DNA of 64,000 bases from Deinococcus puniceus (GTDB lineage Bacteria > Deinococcota > Deinococci > Deinococcales > Deinococcaceae): positions 1,472,501 to 1,536,500 of the forward strand of contig NZ_CP011387.1 of assembly GCF_001644565.1 (NCBI RefSeq), written 5' to 3'. This document shows, in pieces, positions 1-9,762 of the stretch. Under the pieces are notes generated by a model, which ran no database searches, was not told where the DNA came from, and saw only the letters and a program-made list of their open reading frames with translations. A program made the translations under genes and the position numbers. Numbering within the stretch: the stretch's first letter is position 1; every line of letters starts with the position of its first letter.

Positions 1-571
<571 letters not shown>

Positions 572-641
572 GCGCTACAGCATAGGCCCGCGCAGGCGGC
601 AGGGGAGGCGTGTGGGTCAGACAGGGGCGGAGGGGTTGGAA

Positions 642-749
642 GGTGAACCCCCCCGTTGCTACGCAACGCCCCCCCTTAGAGGTGGGGACAACAGCTGTTG
701 CGCTCCCCTCAAGGGGGGCTGGCTGCGAAGCAGACTGGGGGGTTCACCC
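642..749. repeat. Palindromic intergenic repeat, family A copy 1
   Basis: The 108-bp element has perfect inverted ends (GGTGAACCCCCC and GGGGGGTTCACC) and inner arms such as GTTGCTACGCAAC and GGCTGCGAAGCAGACTG. It lies between ilvD and the cytochrome c gene. The same phrases recur in reverse orientation at 3689-3792 and 39051-39175, so it is a dispersed repeat rather than a simple terminator. Confidence 0.8.
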
Positions 750-771
750 GCAATCTTTACTTAAAAACCCC

Positions 772-1449
772 CTACTTCAAACTGCTCACATACGTTGCCA
801 ACGCCGTCAATTCCTCATCCGTCAGCCCCTGCGCGGCGGCGTGCATGGCCTGCGGGCTGGGGTGGGCATACGGCACGACTTCGCGGTATTCGGCCAGTTT
901 CCCTTCGGCATAGGCGGGGGCAAGGTTGACTATGCCGGGCATCACCAGTGCGTCATTCCCGCGCCCATCGGCTCCGTGGCACACTGCACAGGCGATCAGC
1001 TTACGGGCCGGGTCACCCTTGGCATAAAGAGTTGCGCCCTGTGCCCGCACCGCTGCGTCAGTATTCGGCCACGCCGGGCCGGGAGCGAGCGTGGCAAAGT
1101 GGGCCGCGATGTCGGCCATATCCTGATCGCTCAGGCGTCCGGCGATGTTTTGCATGGTGGGATCAGGCAACAGTTTGGCTTTAAAAGCCACCAATTGTTG
1201 CCGCGTAAAGCTCGCCACCTGTCCAGCCAACGCGGGCACCGCTTCGTCTTTGCTGACCCCACCCACGCCGTGACAGCCCGCGCAGTTGGCGCTTATCTGT
1301 GCGCCCCGCGCTGCATTGGGGGTTGTAAATTTCAACACGGGCAAAGTCACTGTGGCTACAGGAGCCGTCTGAAGTGCGGCGGCCACGATAGGGGAAGCCA
1401 GCAGCACAGGCGCGAGCCAGAGCAGAGCCGAACGAAAACGGGTGGGCAT
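772..1449 (-). CDS. Secreted di-haem cytochrome c (c4-like)
   Basis: A 225-aa exported electron-transfer protein. Residues 1-25 form a signal peptide (basic start, then a hydrophobic run ending near AAALQ). Two class I cytochrome c domains follow, with haem motifs CAGCH (56-60) and CAVCH (154-158). Likely axial methionines are Met99 (DPTMQNIAGRLSDQD) and Met202 (PSPQAMHAAAQGL). Two halves of this kind resemble cytochrome c4. An upstream in-frame start at 1545 exists, but the ATG at 1449 has GGAGG at good spacing and begins the signal peptide. No oxidase or reductase gene is adjacent, so its partner is unknown. Confidence 0.88.
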   Translation of the reverse strand: MPTRFRSALLWLAPVLLASPIVAAALQTAPVATVTLPVLKFTTPNAARGAQISANCAGCHGVGGVSKDEAVPALAGQVASFTRQQLVAFKAKLLPDPTMQNIAGRLSDQDMADIAAHFATLAPGPAWPNTDAAVRAQGATLYAKGDPARKLIACAVCHGADGRGNDALVMPGIVNLAPAYAEGKLAEYREVVPYAHPSPQAMHAAAQGLTDEELTALATYVSSLK

Positions 1450-1578
1450 AGGCAAACCTCCGGGGCTGGGTGAGGGGAGCAGTGGTGTCAAGGGTTGCAG
1501 GAAACTGTAATCAGCATACCTGTTCTGTTGCCCCACACAACGCAAATCCTCCCGCGTCCCGTCTCTAGCACTGCCTCC

Positions 1579-2562
1579 CTAGTCCAGTTGCCACACATGC
1601 GCCTTCAGATGCCGTGCTTGCGGGTAATCCTCGCCCAGTTGCAGGCGCACATCCAGCCGCCCCCGCCGCGCAGCTTCGGGCAGGCCAATTTCCATCATGC
1701 GATCAAAGGCCACCGGAGACACGCCCGCATGGTTCAGCATCGCCAGCAGTTGCCCACCGGGAGCCGTGACTTTGGCGGCCAGCGTGGCAAGGCGGGCGTA
1801 ATCGCGTTCGGCCCGCCACACGCCCGACTTTTTGCGGGCAAAACTGGGGGGGTCAAGAATCACCAGATCGAACAGTTGGCCGCGCCGCCGGAAGTGTTCC
1901 AGCCACTCGAACACGTCGCCGGAAATGAAGTCGGTTCGGGGCGCATCCAGCCCGCTGAGGCCGTAATTTTCCTGTCCCCAGTCCAGCACCTTGCGCGACT
2001 GATCCACATTTTTGACGTTGCTCGCGCCGCCCAACAGGGCATTCACGCCGAAGCCGCAGGTATACGAAAAGGTATTCAGCACCCGCCCCTCTTGGTGTGT
2101 GGCGTGTTCGCGTACCCACTGCCGGGCGCGGCGGGAATCGGCAAAGAGGCCCACGCTCAGGTCTGCACCGGGCCGAATCAAGAATGGCACGCCTTCCTCC
2201 AGCACAGTCACTTCGGGCCGCGCCTCGCCCCACACGGGATCGGGCGGCGAGAGCAGGTCACGCGCAACGTTGGCCGCATGCCGCGCTTCCACAGGCCGCC
2301 GCTTCAGGTACACGCCCGCCAGTTGCCCCGCCTGCGCACAGGCTTCGGCCAGGCGTTGTTCATCGGCGGGCCACAAGTCGGCATACAGGCTCAGAATGCC
2401 CGCGTCACCTGCCAGATCTACGCAAAACAGCCCGCCCGTTTCGGTGGTATGCACCGCCCGATAAAACGTGGTGCCAGAAGCCGGAAGATGCGCCCGAGCC
2501 GCCCAAGCGTCGGCCAACAGCTGTTCTAAATTGGCTGGAAGAGTAGAAACTTCACCCGTCAT
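1579..2562 (-). CDS. Class I SAM-dependent RNA methyltransferase, RlmI/RlmK type
   Basis: A 327-aa protein whose C-terminal half is a Rossmann methyltransferase: motif I region [18 protein letters not shown], acidic motif NVDQSRKVL, and the catalytic-site motif [13 protein letters not shown] of m5C/m2G 23S rRNA methyltransferases. The N-terminal part matches the RlmI-like layout without an obvious full PUA domain. The ATG at 2562 is preferred over one at 2601 because the extra residues look non-conserved and an AAAGG lies upstream. The exact modified base cannot be read from sequence. It ends 50 nt from the mraY start region on the same strand side. Confidence 0.82.
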   Translation of the reverse strand: MTGEVSTLPANLEQLLADAWAARAHLPASGTTFYRAVHTTETGGLFCVDLAGDAGILSLYADLWPADEQRLAEACAQAGQLAGVYLKRRPVEARHAANVARDLLSPPDPVWGEARPEVTVLEEGVPFLIRPGADLSVGLFADSRRARQWVREHATHQEGRVLNTFSYTCGFGVNALLGGASNVKNVDQSRKVLDWGQENYGLSGLDAPRTDFISGDVFEWLEHFRRRGQLFDLVILDPPSFARKKSGVWRAERDYARLATLAAKVTAPGGQLLAMLNHAGVSPVAFDRMMEIGLPEAARRGRLDVRLQLGEDYPQARHLKAHVWQLD

Positions 2563-2611
2563 GCTGCCCGCCTTTCCCACTGACTCCTCACCACTGACCA
2601 CCTACGGTTTT

Positions 2612-3529
2612 TTACGGCCTGCCCCCCAGAATCCACCACACTGCCGCCGTCGCCACCGCCGTAATGACCCAAAACCGCAGCGTGACGTGTGTTTCGGGCC
2701 AGCCGCTCAGCTCAAAATGGTGCTGAATAGGACTCATTCGGAACACGCGCTTGCCCCGCGTTTTGAACGATACGACTTGAATAACCACGCTCAGCACGGC
2801 CACGACGGGAATGATGGCGGCCAGCGGCAGCAGCCAGACATCGGCATAGAGGATGTACGCGCCCGCCGCGATAGCGCCGATGGCGTGGCTGCCCATGTCG
2901 CCCATGAACACGCGGGCCGGGTGTGCGTTGAACCACAAGAAGCCCAGCAGCACGGCCACCAGCAGCGCCGACACAGGCGACACCGCCAGCAACGGCAGCA
3001 GCACGATGATCGCCACGCCGCCCAGCAAGCCGTCCAGCCCATCGGTAAAGTTGAAGGCGTTGACCGAACCCACCATGACCAGTGTGAGCAAAACAATGTC
3101 GCCCGCCGTGCCGAACGAGGGCACGAGTTCATGGCTGGCAAGCGGCGCGGCAAAGTAGGCGAAGATCAGGCCCACCAGAATTTGCAGCGGAAACTTTTCG
3201 CGGGCCAGCAGTTCCTTTTTGCCGCTGCCCCGCATCCGCGATACCACTTTCAGAAAATCGTCCAGCCCGCCGATGATGCCCATGCCGAGGGCCACCCCCA
3301 TCAGCAGCAATTCCCGCGAGTCGCCCGCCCGCCCGGTGAGGTACAGCGGAAAAAACACGATTGCTAGCGCCAGCACGAAGGCCACGCCGCCTGCCGTGGG
3401 CGTGCCTTCCTTCACCAAATGGGTTTGCGGCCCGTCTTTGCGAACCGGCTGCCCCCAGCCCCGCGCTTTGCTGACCCGAATAAACAGACCCACCAAAAAC
3501 CAAGACAGGAACGCCGCGAGGATCATCAT
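2612..3529 (-). CDS. mraY: Phospho-N-acetylmuramoyl-pentapeptide transferase
   Basis: MraY moves phospho-MurNAc-pentapeptide from UDP to undecaprenyl phosphate, making lipid I at the inner face of the membrane. The 305-aa product has about ten hydrophobic helices and the signature acidic motifs [12 protein letters not shown] and [12 protein letters not shown], plus the C-terminal [10 protein letters not shown] histidine segment. The start at 3529 (tandem ATGs) has an AGGTG upstream and gives the normal family length. It stands alone here, about 13 kb from the murG-ftsZ cluster, instead of inside it as in many bacteria. Confidence 0.96.
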   Translation of the reverse strand: MMILAAFLSWFLVGLFIRVSKARGWGQPVRKDGPQTHLVKEGTPTAGGVAFVLALAIVFFPLYLTGRAGDSRELLLMGVALGMGIIGGLDDFLKVVSRMRGSGKKELLAREKFPLQILVGLIFAYFAAPLASHELVPSFGTAGDIVLLTLVMVGSVNAFNFTDGLDGLLGGVAIIVLLPLLAVSPVSALLVAVLLGFLWFNAHPARVFMGDMGSHAIGAIAAGAYILYADVWLLPLAAIIPVVAVLSVVIQVVSFKTRGKRVFRMSPIQHHFELSGWPETHVTLRFWVITAVATAAVWWILGGRP

Positions 3530-3688
3530 GGGCGCACCTGTTTTGGGCGGTGGGCAGGCGGGCAACTGCGGGGCAATTGGGGTGGCAAGAAAGTGGGCAG
3601 CATCTCAACCGGGGAGAGTACCACGCGCCGGACTGGGCTGGGTCGGGGGTGAAGGTGATTCGGGTTGTGAGGAGATTAAAGCCGCGTG

Positions 3689-3792
3689 TAAACCCCCCAG
3701 TCTGCTTCGCAGCCAGCCCCCCTCAAGGGGAGCGCAACAGCTGTTGTCCTCCCCTCTAAGGGGGGGCGTTGCGTCAGCAACGGGGGGGGTTG
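3689..3792. repeat. Palindromic intergenic repeat, family A copy 2 (inverted)
   Basis: Between mraY and homoisocitrate dehydrogenase, this stretch is copy 1 in the opposite orientation: ACCCCCCAGTCTGCTTCGC, then CTCAAGGGGAGCGCAACAGC, then GCGTTGCGTCAGCAACGG and a G run. The flanks (3530-3688 and 3793-3957) show no gene. Confidence 0.8.
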
Positions 3793-3957
3793 TTCTGCCG
3801 AGGATTCCAAGTATTGTCAGAAACCTACGGGTTGGAACCGAGTCCTCACAGCATCCAGACAAGAGAAAAGCCGGAGCATTAAGCCCCAGCTTCTTCCGTT
3901 TGGCGCGTGGTTTTCCTCCACTCCACAGACCACGTCCTACTCTCTATCTCATCGGCC

Positions 3958-4959
<1,002 letters not shown>

Positions 4960-5075
4960 AAGGTCAGTCTAGAGGACGGGCGGGGCAATTGTAAGAATGG
5001 AAGCGTTACCGGGGGCGTGACTGGGGTTGGTCTGGGGTCGAAGGGTCTGAGTCAAGACAATCGCTTCGCGCACTT

Positions 5076-5240
5076 CTCCTCACCCCGCTGCAACCCAAGC
5101 GCCCCTCTCTGCTCCGCAACCCTACGAGTCCCGCAAGAGACGAGGGCTCACAGCCAAGGGCAAGAATCTGGGCTGTTGCTCCTCCACCTTGAGGGGGGAG
5201 GCTGGGACTCGTAGAGCTGCGAAGCAGAGGGGGTGAGTGA
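5076..5240. repeat. Long imperfect inverted repeat, family A-like copy 3
   Basis: The left arm (CTCACCCC, CCTCTCTGCTCCGCA, CTACGAGTCCC) pairs with the right arm (GGGACTCGTAGAGCTGCG, AAGCAGAGGGGGTGAG). It fills most of the spacer between the FAD oxidoreductase and homoisocitrate dehydrogenase. The arms share GAGCTGCGAAGCAGAG with other family A copies. Confidence 0.7.
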
Positions 5241-5271
5241 GCGCCAGCGATTGCCTCCCCCCAACCCATCC

Positions 5272-6243
5272 TCAGCCTACGACCTGCCCCGCCAACTCCC
5301 GCGCCCGCAGTGGCCCCAGCAAAAAGCCCTTGCTGCCCAGTCCGGTCAGTTGCCACCAGCCCTGCTGCGTTTGGCCCACCCTCAGACCCGACAACCGCGA
5401 GCCGCTCCAGCGCCCGGTGACTTGCACGCCGCTCATGTCGGCCAGTGCGTCACCCTTTTTCAGCAGCCAGTCTAGCGATCCCAGCGGCAGCGGGCCAGCA
5501 TTAAAAGTGAGCGAGGGTTCCTCAAAAGTCGCGCCTAGCACACCACCCAGTGCTTTTCCAGAGGGGGCAGCAGGGGAGAGGTAAGCGCCGAAGCTGATGG
5601 GCAGCGGAGACACAGGCCGCGAGAGCAGCAGCATGGTTCCGGCGCGGTGGGTAGCAGGGTGGCCCGCCCAGCTTGCGCCAACAGAGCCGCCGCACCACAC
5701 CACCGCTTTTCCTTCCAGCCGTGTACCGCCGTGTAACTCTACCGATGTCGCGTCCCACTTGCGTGCCTGTCCCAGCACCACCCGCGCCCCCGACGCCGCC
5801 AAGAGTGCCCGCGTGAAGGCCGCGCCGTCCAGCCAACCACCTTCCGGCAGATGTAAAATGGCGTCCCAGCCGGGGCTGAGCGGCACAGGCGATTCAGCCG
5901 GAGTGAGCCAAGTGTGGGCAAGTTCGGCGGGTAAGCGTTTTTCAAAGCGGGCGCGGGTGCGGGCATCGGGCACAGGCCGCAACACGCCAGTCTTACCGTG
6001 TGGCACGTCGTATCCGCCACCAACTAGGGTCTGAACCAACTCCCAAGTCAGCGCCATGCCTTCCACCGCTCCAGCGTCTACCGCGCCCGATTGCCCGCGC
6101 ACTGGGTTCAACAAGGCCGCCGGAACCGTGCTGGCCGCGTGAAGGCCTGCATCCAGCACCGTCACAGTTGCCCCTGCCAGTGCCAGAAAATAGGCCACCG
6201 ACGCGCCTGCTACGCCCGCTCCGATCACCAAAACGTCGGTCAG
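5272..6243 (-). CDS. FAD-dependent amine/amino-acid oxidoreductase (DAO family)
   Basis: A 323-aa protein starting with an FAD-binding fold: [20 protein letters not shown] then VTVLDAG, followed by a DAO-type substrate domain and a C-terminal [16 protein letters not shown] segment typical of glycine/D-amino-acid oxidases and the MnmC oxidase half. The substrate is unknown. The likely start is a CTG at 6241-6243: it overlaps the upstream stop (CTGA), has GGAG 7 nt before it and starts exactly at the FAD fold. A TTG at 6321 would add 26 poorly conserved residues inside the neighbouring gene. It is the last gene of an overlapping three-gene cluster. Confidence 0.75.
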   Translation of the reverse strand: MTDVLVIGAGVAGASVAYFLALAGATVTVLDAGLHAASTVPAALLNPVRGQSGAVDAGAVEGMALTWELVQTLVGGGYDVPHGKTGVLRPVPDARTRARFEKRLPAELAHTWLTPAESPVPLSPGWDAILHLPEGGWLDGAAFTRALLAASGARVVLGQARKWDATSVELHGGTRLEGKAVVWCGGSVGASWAGHPATHRAGTMLLLSRPVSPLPISFGAYLSPAAPSGKALGGVLGATFEEPSLTFNAGPLPLGSLDWLLKKGDALADMSGVQVTGRWSGSRLSGLRVGQTQQGWWQLTGLGSKGFLLGPLRARELAGQVVG

Positions 6244-6797
6244 TTTGCCACTCCACTCGGCAGTTTTTCCCCCACCTGCACGGCATCTGGCAGCATGTTT
6301 TCGGCAGGGGGCAGCGGGCAAGTCCAGCCGTCGCCATACGCGCAGTACGGGTGATAAGCCATATTAAAATCCAGATGCACCAGCGTTTCGTCGCTGTCGG
6401 GGGCTTGGGCCAGCGGGGCATCCAAATACCGCCCCGCGCCGTAGGTTTCCCCCGTGCGCGAGGTGGCGTCGCGGAAGGGCACGAACACCCGTACGGGTTT
6501 CTCCTCACCCAGCGGCGCAAACAGCGACAGCGTATGCGGGCCGGACGGCAATTCCACCGTCGCAACCCCAAACCGTGCCATCGTCCGGGTTTCGCCTGTA
6601 TTCGTGCCCAGTGTCATCTCGGCCAAGTCGCCGGGTTGCACGGGCATCGTGAAGACCCACGCCGGATCGGGCGCGTAGTAGCTGAGGCCCCGGAAGTCGG
6701 CCAAGGCTGCGGCTCCAATCGGCCCGCGTCCCGCCGCAAAGTGCTCGTCTTTGCGCCGCCGGAACTCGGCAACGGCTTCGGCGTGCGCTTGGCTCAC
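6240..6797 (-). CDS. DUF1684 family protein
   Basis: A 185-aa cytoplasmic protein of the DUF1684 family, recognised by its hallmark segments [48 protein letters not shown] and [17 protein letters not shown]. The biochemical role of the family is not established. The start is taken as GTG at 6797 because it forms a GTGA overlap with the S4 gene stop and has AAGGTGG upstream; a TTG three bases earlier is possible. Its stop overlaps the proposed CTG start of the FAD enzyme, so the three genes are probably translated together. Confidence 0.82.
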   Translation of the reverse strand: MSQAHAEAVAEFRRRKDEHFAAGRGPIGAAALADFRGLSYYAPDPAWVFTMPVQPGDLAEMTLGTNTGETRTMARFGVATVELPSGPHTLSLFAPLGEEKPVRVFVPFRDATSRTGETYGAGRYLDAPLAQAPDSDETLVHLDFNMAYHPYCAYGDGWTCPLPPAENMLPDAVQVGEKLPSGVAN

Positions 6798-7006
6798 CAA
6801 TCCACCTTCATCGTCTGGCCCGCGTATTCCACCACGTCGCCGCGCCGCAGCTTCTTGCGTCGGCGCGTCTCTACCTCGCCGTTCAGTAGCACTTCGCCGC
6901 CCTGGACGCGAAATTTAGCCTCACCGCCCGTTTGCACCACGCCCTGAAGTTTGAGAAAGTCTTGCAGATCAATCGTGTCTGTAGGTTGGTCGTTGCGCCC
7001 GGTCAT
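6794..7006 (-). CDS. Small S4-domain RNA-binding protein (YbcJ-like)
   Basis: A 70-aa stand-alone S4 domain: IDLQDFLKLQGVVQTGGEAK, then GGEVLLNGEVETRRRKKLRRG and a terminal beta strand. S4 domains of this size bind structured RNA. The ATG at 7006 follows a TACCCT box by 6 nt (TACCCT-GCCCCC-ATG) with no Shine-Dalgarno, so the message is probably leaderless and this is the promoter for the S4/DUF1684/FAD cluster. Upstream Met codons would only add proline-rich spacer translation. Confidence 0.85.
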   Translation of the reverse strand: MTGRNDQPTDTIDLQDFLKLQGVVQTGGEAKFRVQGGEVLLNGEVETRRRKKLRRGDVVEYAGQTMKVDW

Positions 7007-7045
7007 GGGGGCAGGGTAGCAGGCCGGGGCGGGTGGAGTGTGGGG

Positions 7046-7110
7046 CGGGTTCACCGCAGAACTGCCCCTCTACTTCGCAGCTCTGCGAGTCCGACAAGGG
7101 GCGAGGGCAA
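7046..7110. repeat. Partial family A repeat
   Basis: The spacer between the dockerin gene and the S4 gene carries GGGTTCACC, CTCTACTTCGCAGCTCTGCG and AGTCCGACAAGGGGCGAGGG, matching pieces of family A copies but without the full inverted partner. The rest of 7111-7184 holds repeated TTAGACCCTTGACCCTTAGA phrases and no gene. Confidence 0.5.
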
Positions 7111-7184
7111 GAACTTTGAGTCGGGTTGGAATCTTTTCTTAGACCCTTGACCCTTAGACGTTTTTCGACGTTCCATACCCACTT

Positions 7185-7721
7185 TTACGGCTTGTACTGC
7201 CCCCCGAATACCCGCAAATCCAAGTCGTCTACCCGGCTGTCTCCGTTCAGGTCACCGGGCAAACTGCCTGTTTTGCCGTAATTGTTCATCAGCAGCGCAA
7301 AGTCGGTCAGGTCTATCACGCCGTCGCCGTTCAGATCGGCCCCGCTGAGACGCAGTTTGGCGGCTTCGGGCGTCCATGCTTTCAGGCCGATAAATCGGGT
7401 CAGTTCGGCACGCAAGGCTTCGGCCAGTGGCTGCGGGCTGTTCGGATTAAATTCGATGCGCTGATCGGTGCCCGTGCCCACCACGCGGGCCGATACATCC
7501 GGGTTGAAGGCCACGCCCGTGCTGCTGCCGATGCTCAGAACCGGGCCGCTGCTGCTGTCCAGCGTCACAGGCAGTTCCGGGGTGCTGATGGCGGCGAGGG
7601 CTTCTTGCACCAGCCGCGTCAATTCGGCTCCTTGTGGGCGAAGCTTGACGGTGACGGCACTGGCTGAACCGGCCAACACCAATGCGCTGAGAAGGAAAAA
7701 ACGGTGTGCGGCACGGCTCAT
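7185..7721 (-). CDS. Secreted protein with C-terminal type I dockerin domain
   Basis: A 178-aa exported protein. Residues 1-22 are a signal peptide ending ASA. Residues 24-120 form a domain I do not recognise; it contains ALRAELTRFIGL (102-113), which looks like a matrixin-type peptidase helix that has lost its histidines. Residues 129-175 are a dockerin duplication with two calcium loops: Asp129, Asn131, Asp133, Asp137, Asp140 and Asp157, Asn159, Asp161, Asp165, Asp168. Dockerins bind cohesin modules outside the cell. It is the last gene of an operon and overlaps the preceding gene by ATGA; the first gene of that operon has a possible cohesin-like fold. Confidence 0.8.
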   Translation of the reverse strand: MSRAAHRFFLLSALVLAGSASAVTVKLRPQGAELTRLVQEALAAISTPELPVTLDSSSGPVLSIGSSTGVAFNPDVSARVVGTGTDQRIEFNPNSPQPLAEALRAELTRFIGLKAWTPEAAKLRLSGADLNGDGVIDLTDFALLMNNYGKTGSLPGDLNGDSRVDDLDLRVFGGQYKP

Positions 7722-8590
7722 GGCGTTGTCCTCGCGGCCCGGAGTTGGTCTCGGAACTTGGCCGGATCACGCTCGAAAGCGTCTGGGGTGGAGGTGGGCG
7801 GGGGTGTAACGGCGCGTGCTGGGGCCGCAGTGCTGGCTGGCGTGGCCGTTACGACAGGCGTTGCCGCCGCTGCCGCCGCCGTCGCTCCTGTAGCGGGTGG
7901 CGTTGCAGGAGGTGTAGCCGGGGGTGCAGGCGGCGTCGGGCTGGGCGTGACCGGGTTGCTGACTGCTGCCGTCGCGCCGTCGACTGGGGGGGTGGCGGGT
8001 GGAGTCGTAGCGGTGCCCGAAGCGTTTGCCGGGGTGGCCGTGCCAGTGGCCGTGCCAGTGGCCGTGCCAGTGGCCGTGCTGGCGGTTGCCGCCGTTCCGG
8101 TTGCTGCGCTGGCCGATGCCCCCGTTGTTGTGGTTGCTGCTGCAACGGGTGTCGCTGCCTCAACTGCCGCCTCGTTCCAGCGGGTCACGCGGCCACTGAC
8201 CACCGGGTATGCGCCCTGATTGAAGCCCACGAGCGGGCTGTCCTGCGTGCCGGTGTACAGCAGTAAAAACACGTCCTGTCCGGCATTCAGCGTGGGCACG
8301 TCCTGAAGGCCCGCCAAGAACATCAGCGTGGGTTTGCCCTCACGCACGGGCAAGCTCGCCACGTCTCCGGCGATGGTTTCGGTCACGGTCAGCGGGTAAT
8401 TGATCCAAGACACCGCTGTTGCCCCTGCACCGGTTTGTGTGGTGGTGGGCGCACCCACCGTCGCCCGCACGATCACCTGCGCTTTTTTGGCCTGCTGCGT
8501 CAGCGTCAGCGCTGTGAATGTGCTGGCCTGTACAGGGTTCAGGGTCATCAGCGCCGCCGTCAAGCCGAGGGCAAGTCGCGCCCGCTTCAT
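7718..8590 (-). CDS. Secreted protein with Thr/Ala/Pro-rich tail
   Basis: A 290-aa exported protein of unknown function. Residues 1-22 are a signal peptide (ending VQA-S). Residues 23-145 form one globular domain with VIVRATVG, INYPLTVTETIAGDV, and a GQDVFLLLYTG strand, reminiscent of small all-beta secreted domains found near dockerin and metallopeptidase genes. From about residue 150 the chain is a low-complexity Ala/Thr/Pro linker, including a TATG tetrapeptide run from 12-nt tandem repeats. It overlaps both neighbours by four bases (ATGA), so the three genes form one translationally coupled operon. Confidence 0.72.
   Translation of the reverse strand: MKRARLALGLTAALMTLNPVQASTFTALTLTQQAKKAQVIVRATVGAPTTTQTGAGATAVSWINYPLTVTETIAGDVASLPVREGKPTLMFLAGLQDVPTLNAGQDVFLLLYTGTQDSPLVGFNQGAYPVVSGRVTRWNEAAVEAATPVAAATTTTGASASAATGTAATASTATGTATGTATGTATPANASGTATTPPATPPVDGATAAVSNPVTPSPTPPAPPATPPATPPATGATAAAAAATPVVTATPASTAAPARAVTPPPTSTPDAFERDPAKFRDQLRAARTTP
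8034..8081. repeat. 12-nt tandem repeat inside coding sequence
   Basis: Four consecutive copies of GTGGCCGTGCCA (the last ending GCTG) encode repeated Thr-Ala-Thr-Gly on the minus strand. The array lies in the low-complexity tail and keeps frame. Confidence 0.9.
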
Positions 8591-9585
8591 GCCCTGCCAC
8601 CTGTGGGGGGAAGCTGTGTGCCGGGGCCGGGCGGGTCTATGGGCACAGGTGTATCGCTGTCGGGCGGGGTGGGGTCAGGTTCGCCGCGTGGCGGGGGGGG
8701 AATCGTCACAGGTTGGGAGGCGGGGGGCGTGCTGGTGGCTGGCGGTGTGGTGGCCGGAGCGGAAGTCGCTGGGGTGGGAGTACTGGCCGGAGTCGCCGCC
8801 GGAGCCGGAACAGTTGCCCCCGGAACATTCGGCATGCCCTGTTGCGCCAGCAGTTTGCCGGTGCCGTCGCGGGCCTCGAAGGCCAACCCAGTCGCACTCA
8901 GGGTCACGGGGCTGCTGGGCCGGATGCTCACCAGCATCACCCGTGCGCCTGCCCTCGGAATGGCCTTGAAGCCCACGCTGACGCTGAGGGTTTGCCCCTC
9001 TTGCCGCCAAAACAGCACGCCGCCGTTTTCGCCGGGCTGCACGCGGGTCACGGTCACGCCTTTGGGCAGCGTCCACATCAGGCGAGCAGCACGCACGGCA
9101 CGCGGCCCGGCGATGGTGACTGGAACCCGCGTTTCGCCCCGGATTTCCCCGGTGGGCAGCGTGGGCGAAAGTGAGAGCGGCGGCAAGTCGTTCACGTTCA
9201 GCGTGTATTCCTGCACCTTGCTTCTCAGGCCCGCGTCGTTGGTTTCCAGCGTAAATTTGAAGGCCCCGATTTTGGTGGGCCTGCCGACCAAGCGCCCCCC
9301 ACTCAAGCTGATGCCCGGTGGCAAGCTGCCCGCCGCCACCCGGAATCCGTATGGCCCGGTGCCGCCCGTGACCACCAGCGCCGCTTCGTAGGCTTCGGCC
9401 ACGTAACCCACAGGCAGGGACGTGAGGGTAAAGGTCAGGGGGTCTGCTCCAGTGGTGGCGGTGCTGCCTGTGCCTGTGCTGCTGCCGCAGGCGCTGAGGG
9501 TGCCCAGACCCAACAGCGCCACCGTCAGCAGCGGCCAGAGGCGCGGGGCAGGCGCGCGCCGCAGCGGGTGAGTTGAAGCTTGCAT
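8587..9585 (-). CDS. Lipoprotein with Ig-like (He_PIG) and possible cohesin-like domain
   Basis: A 332-aa lipoprotein. The signal peptide ends in the lipobox LSAC (Cys33). Residues 50-132 resemble a putative Ig fold (TGGTGPYGFRVAAGSLPPGI, LVGRPTKIGAFKFTLE). Residues 136-246 have the alternating strand pattern of a cohesin: ARLMWTLPKGVTVTRVQPG, LSVSVGFKAIP, ARVMLVSIRP and an EARDGTGKLL end. Residues 250-332 are a Pro/Thr linker. The cohesin reading is inference. The start at 9585 follows TACACT-GCCCCC-ATG, a leaderless signal. It is first in an overlapping operon whose last gene encodes a dockerin, which fits a surface anchor for that protein. Confidence 0.7.
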   Translation of the reverse strand: MQASTHPLRRAPAPRLWPLLTVALLGLGTLSACGSSTGTGSTATTGADPLTFTLTSLPVGYVAEAYEAALVVTGGTGPYGFRVAAGSLPPGISLSGGRLVGRPTKIGAFKFTLETNDAGLRSKVQEYTLNVNDLPPLSLSPTLPTGEIRGETRVPVTIAGPRAVRAARLMWTLPKGVTVTRVQPGENGGVLFWRQEGQTLSVSVGFKAIPRAGARVMLVSIRPSSPVTLSATGLAFEARDGTGKLLAQQGMPNVPGATVPAPAATPASTPTPATSAPATTPPATSTPPASQPVTIPPPPRGEPDPTPPDSDTPVPIDPPGPGTQLPPTGGRA

Positions 9586-9700
9586 GGGGGCAGTGTACCG
9601 GGCTGGGCGGGCGGGCAGATGGGGAAAACGTAAGCGCCGCCGCCGATTCCATGAAGACGCCGGACGGGGGGTGCCCGCAGAAGGATGCCCAGAGAGGGCG

Positions 9701-9754
9701 TTGACAACGGGGGCCACACCTCCTACGGTTCTGCCCTCTTTCCGGCGCTAGACT
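9701..9754 (+). promoter_or_regulatory. Promoter region of the M16C peptidase gene
   Basis: A TTGACA box (9701-9706) is spaced 17 nt from TACGGT (9724-9729). A second -10-like box, TAGACT (9749-9754), lies 8 nt before the ATG. The first would give a short leader, the second a leaderless transcript. Confidence 0.55.
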
Positions 9755-9762
9755 TTGCACCT

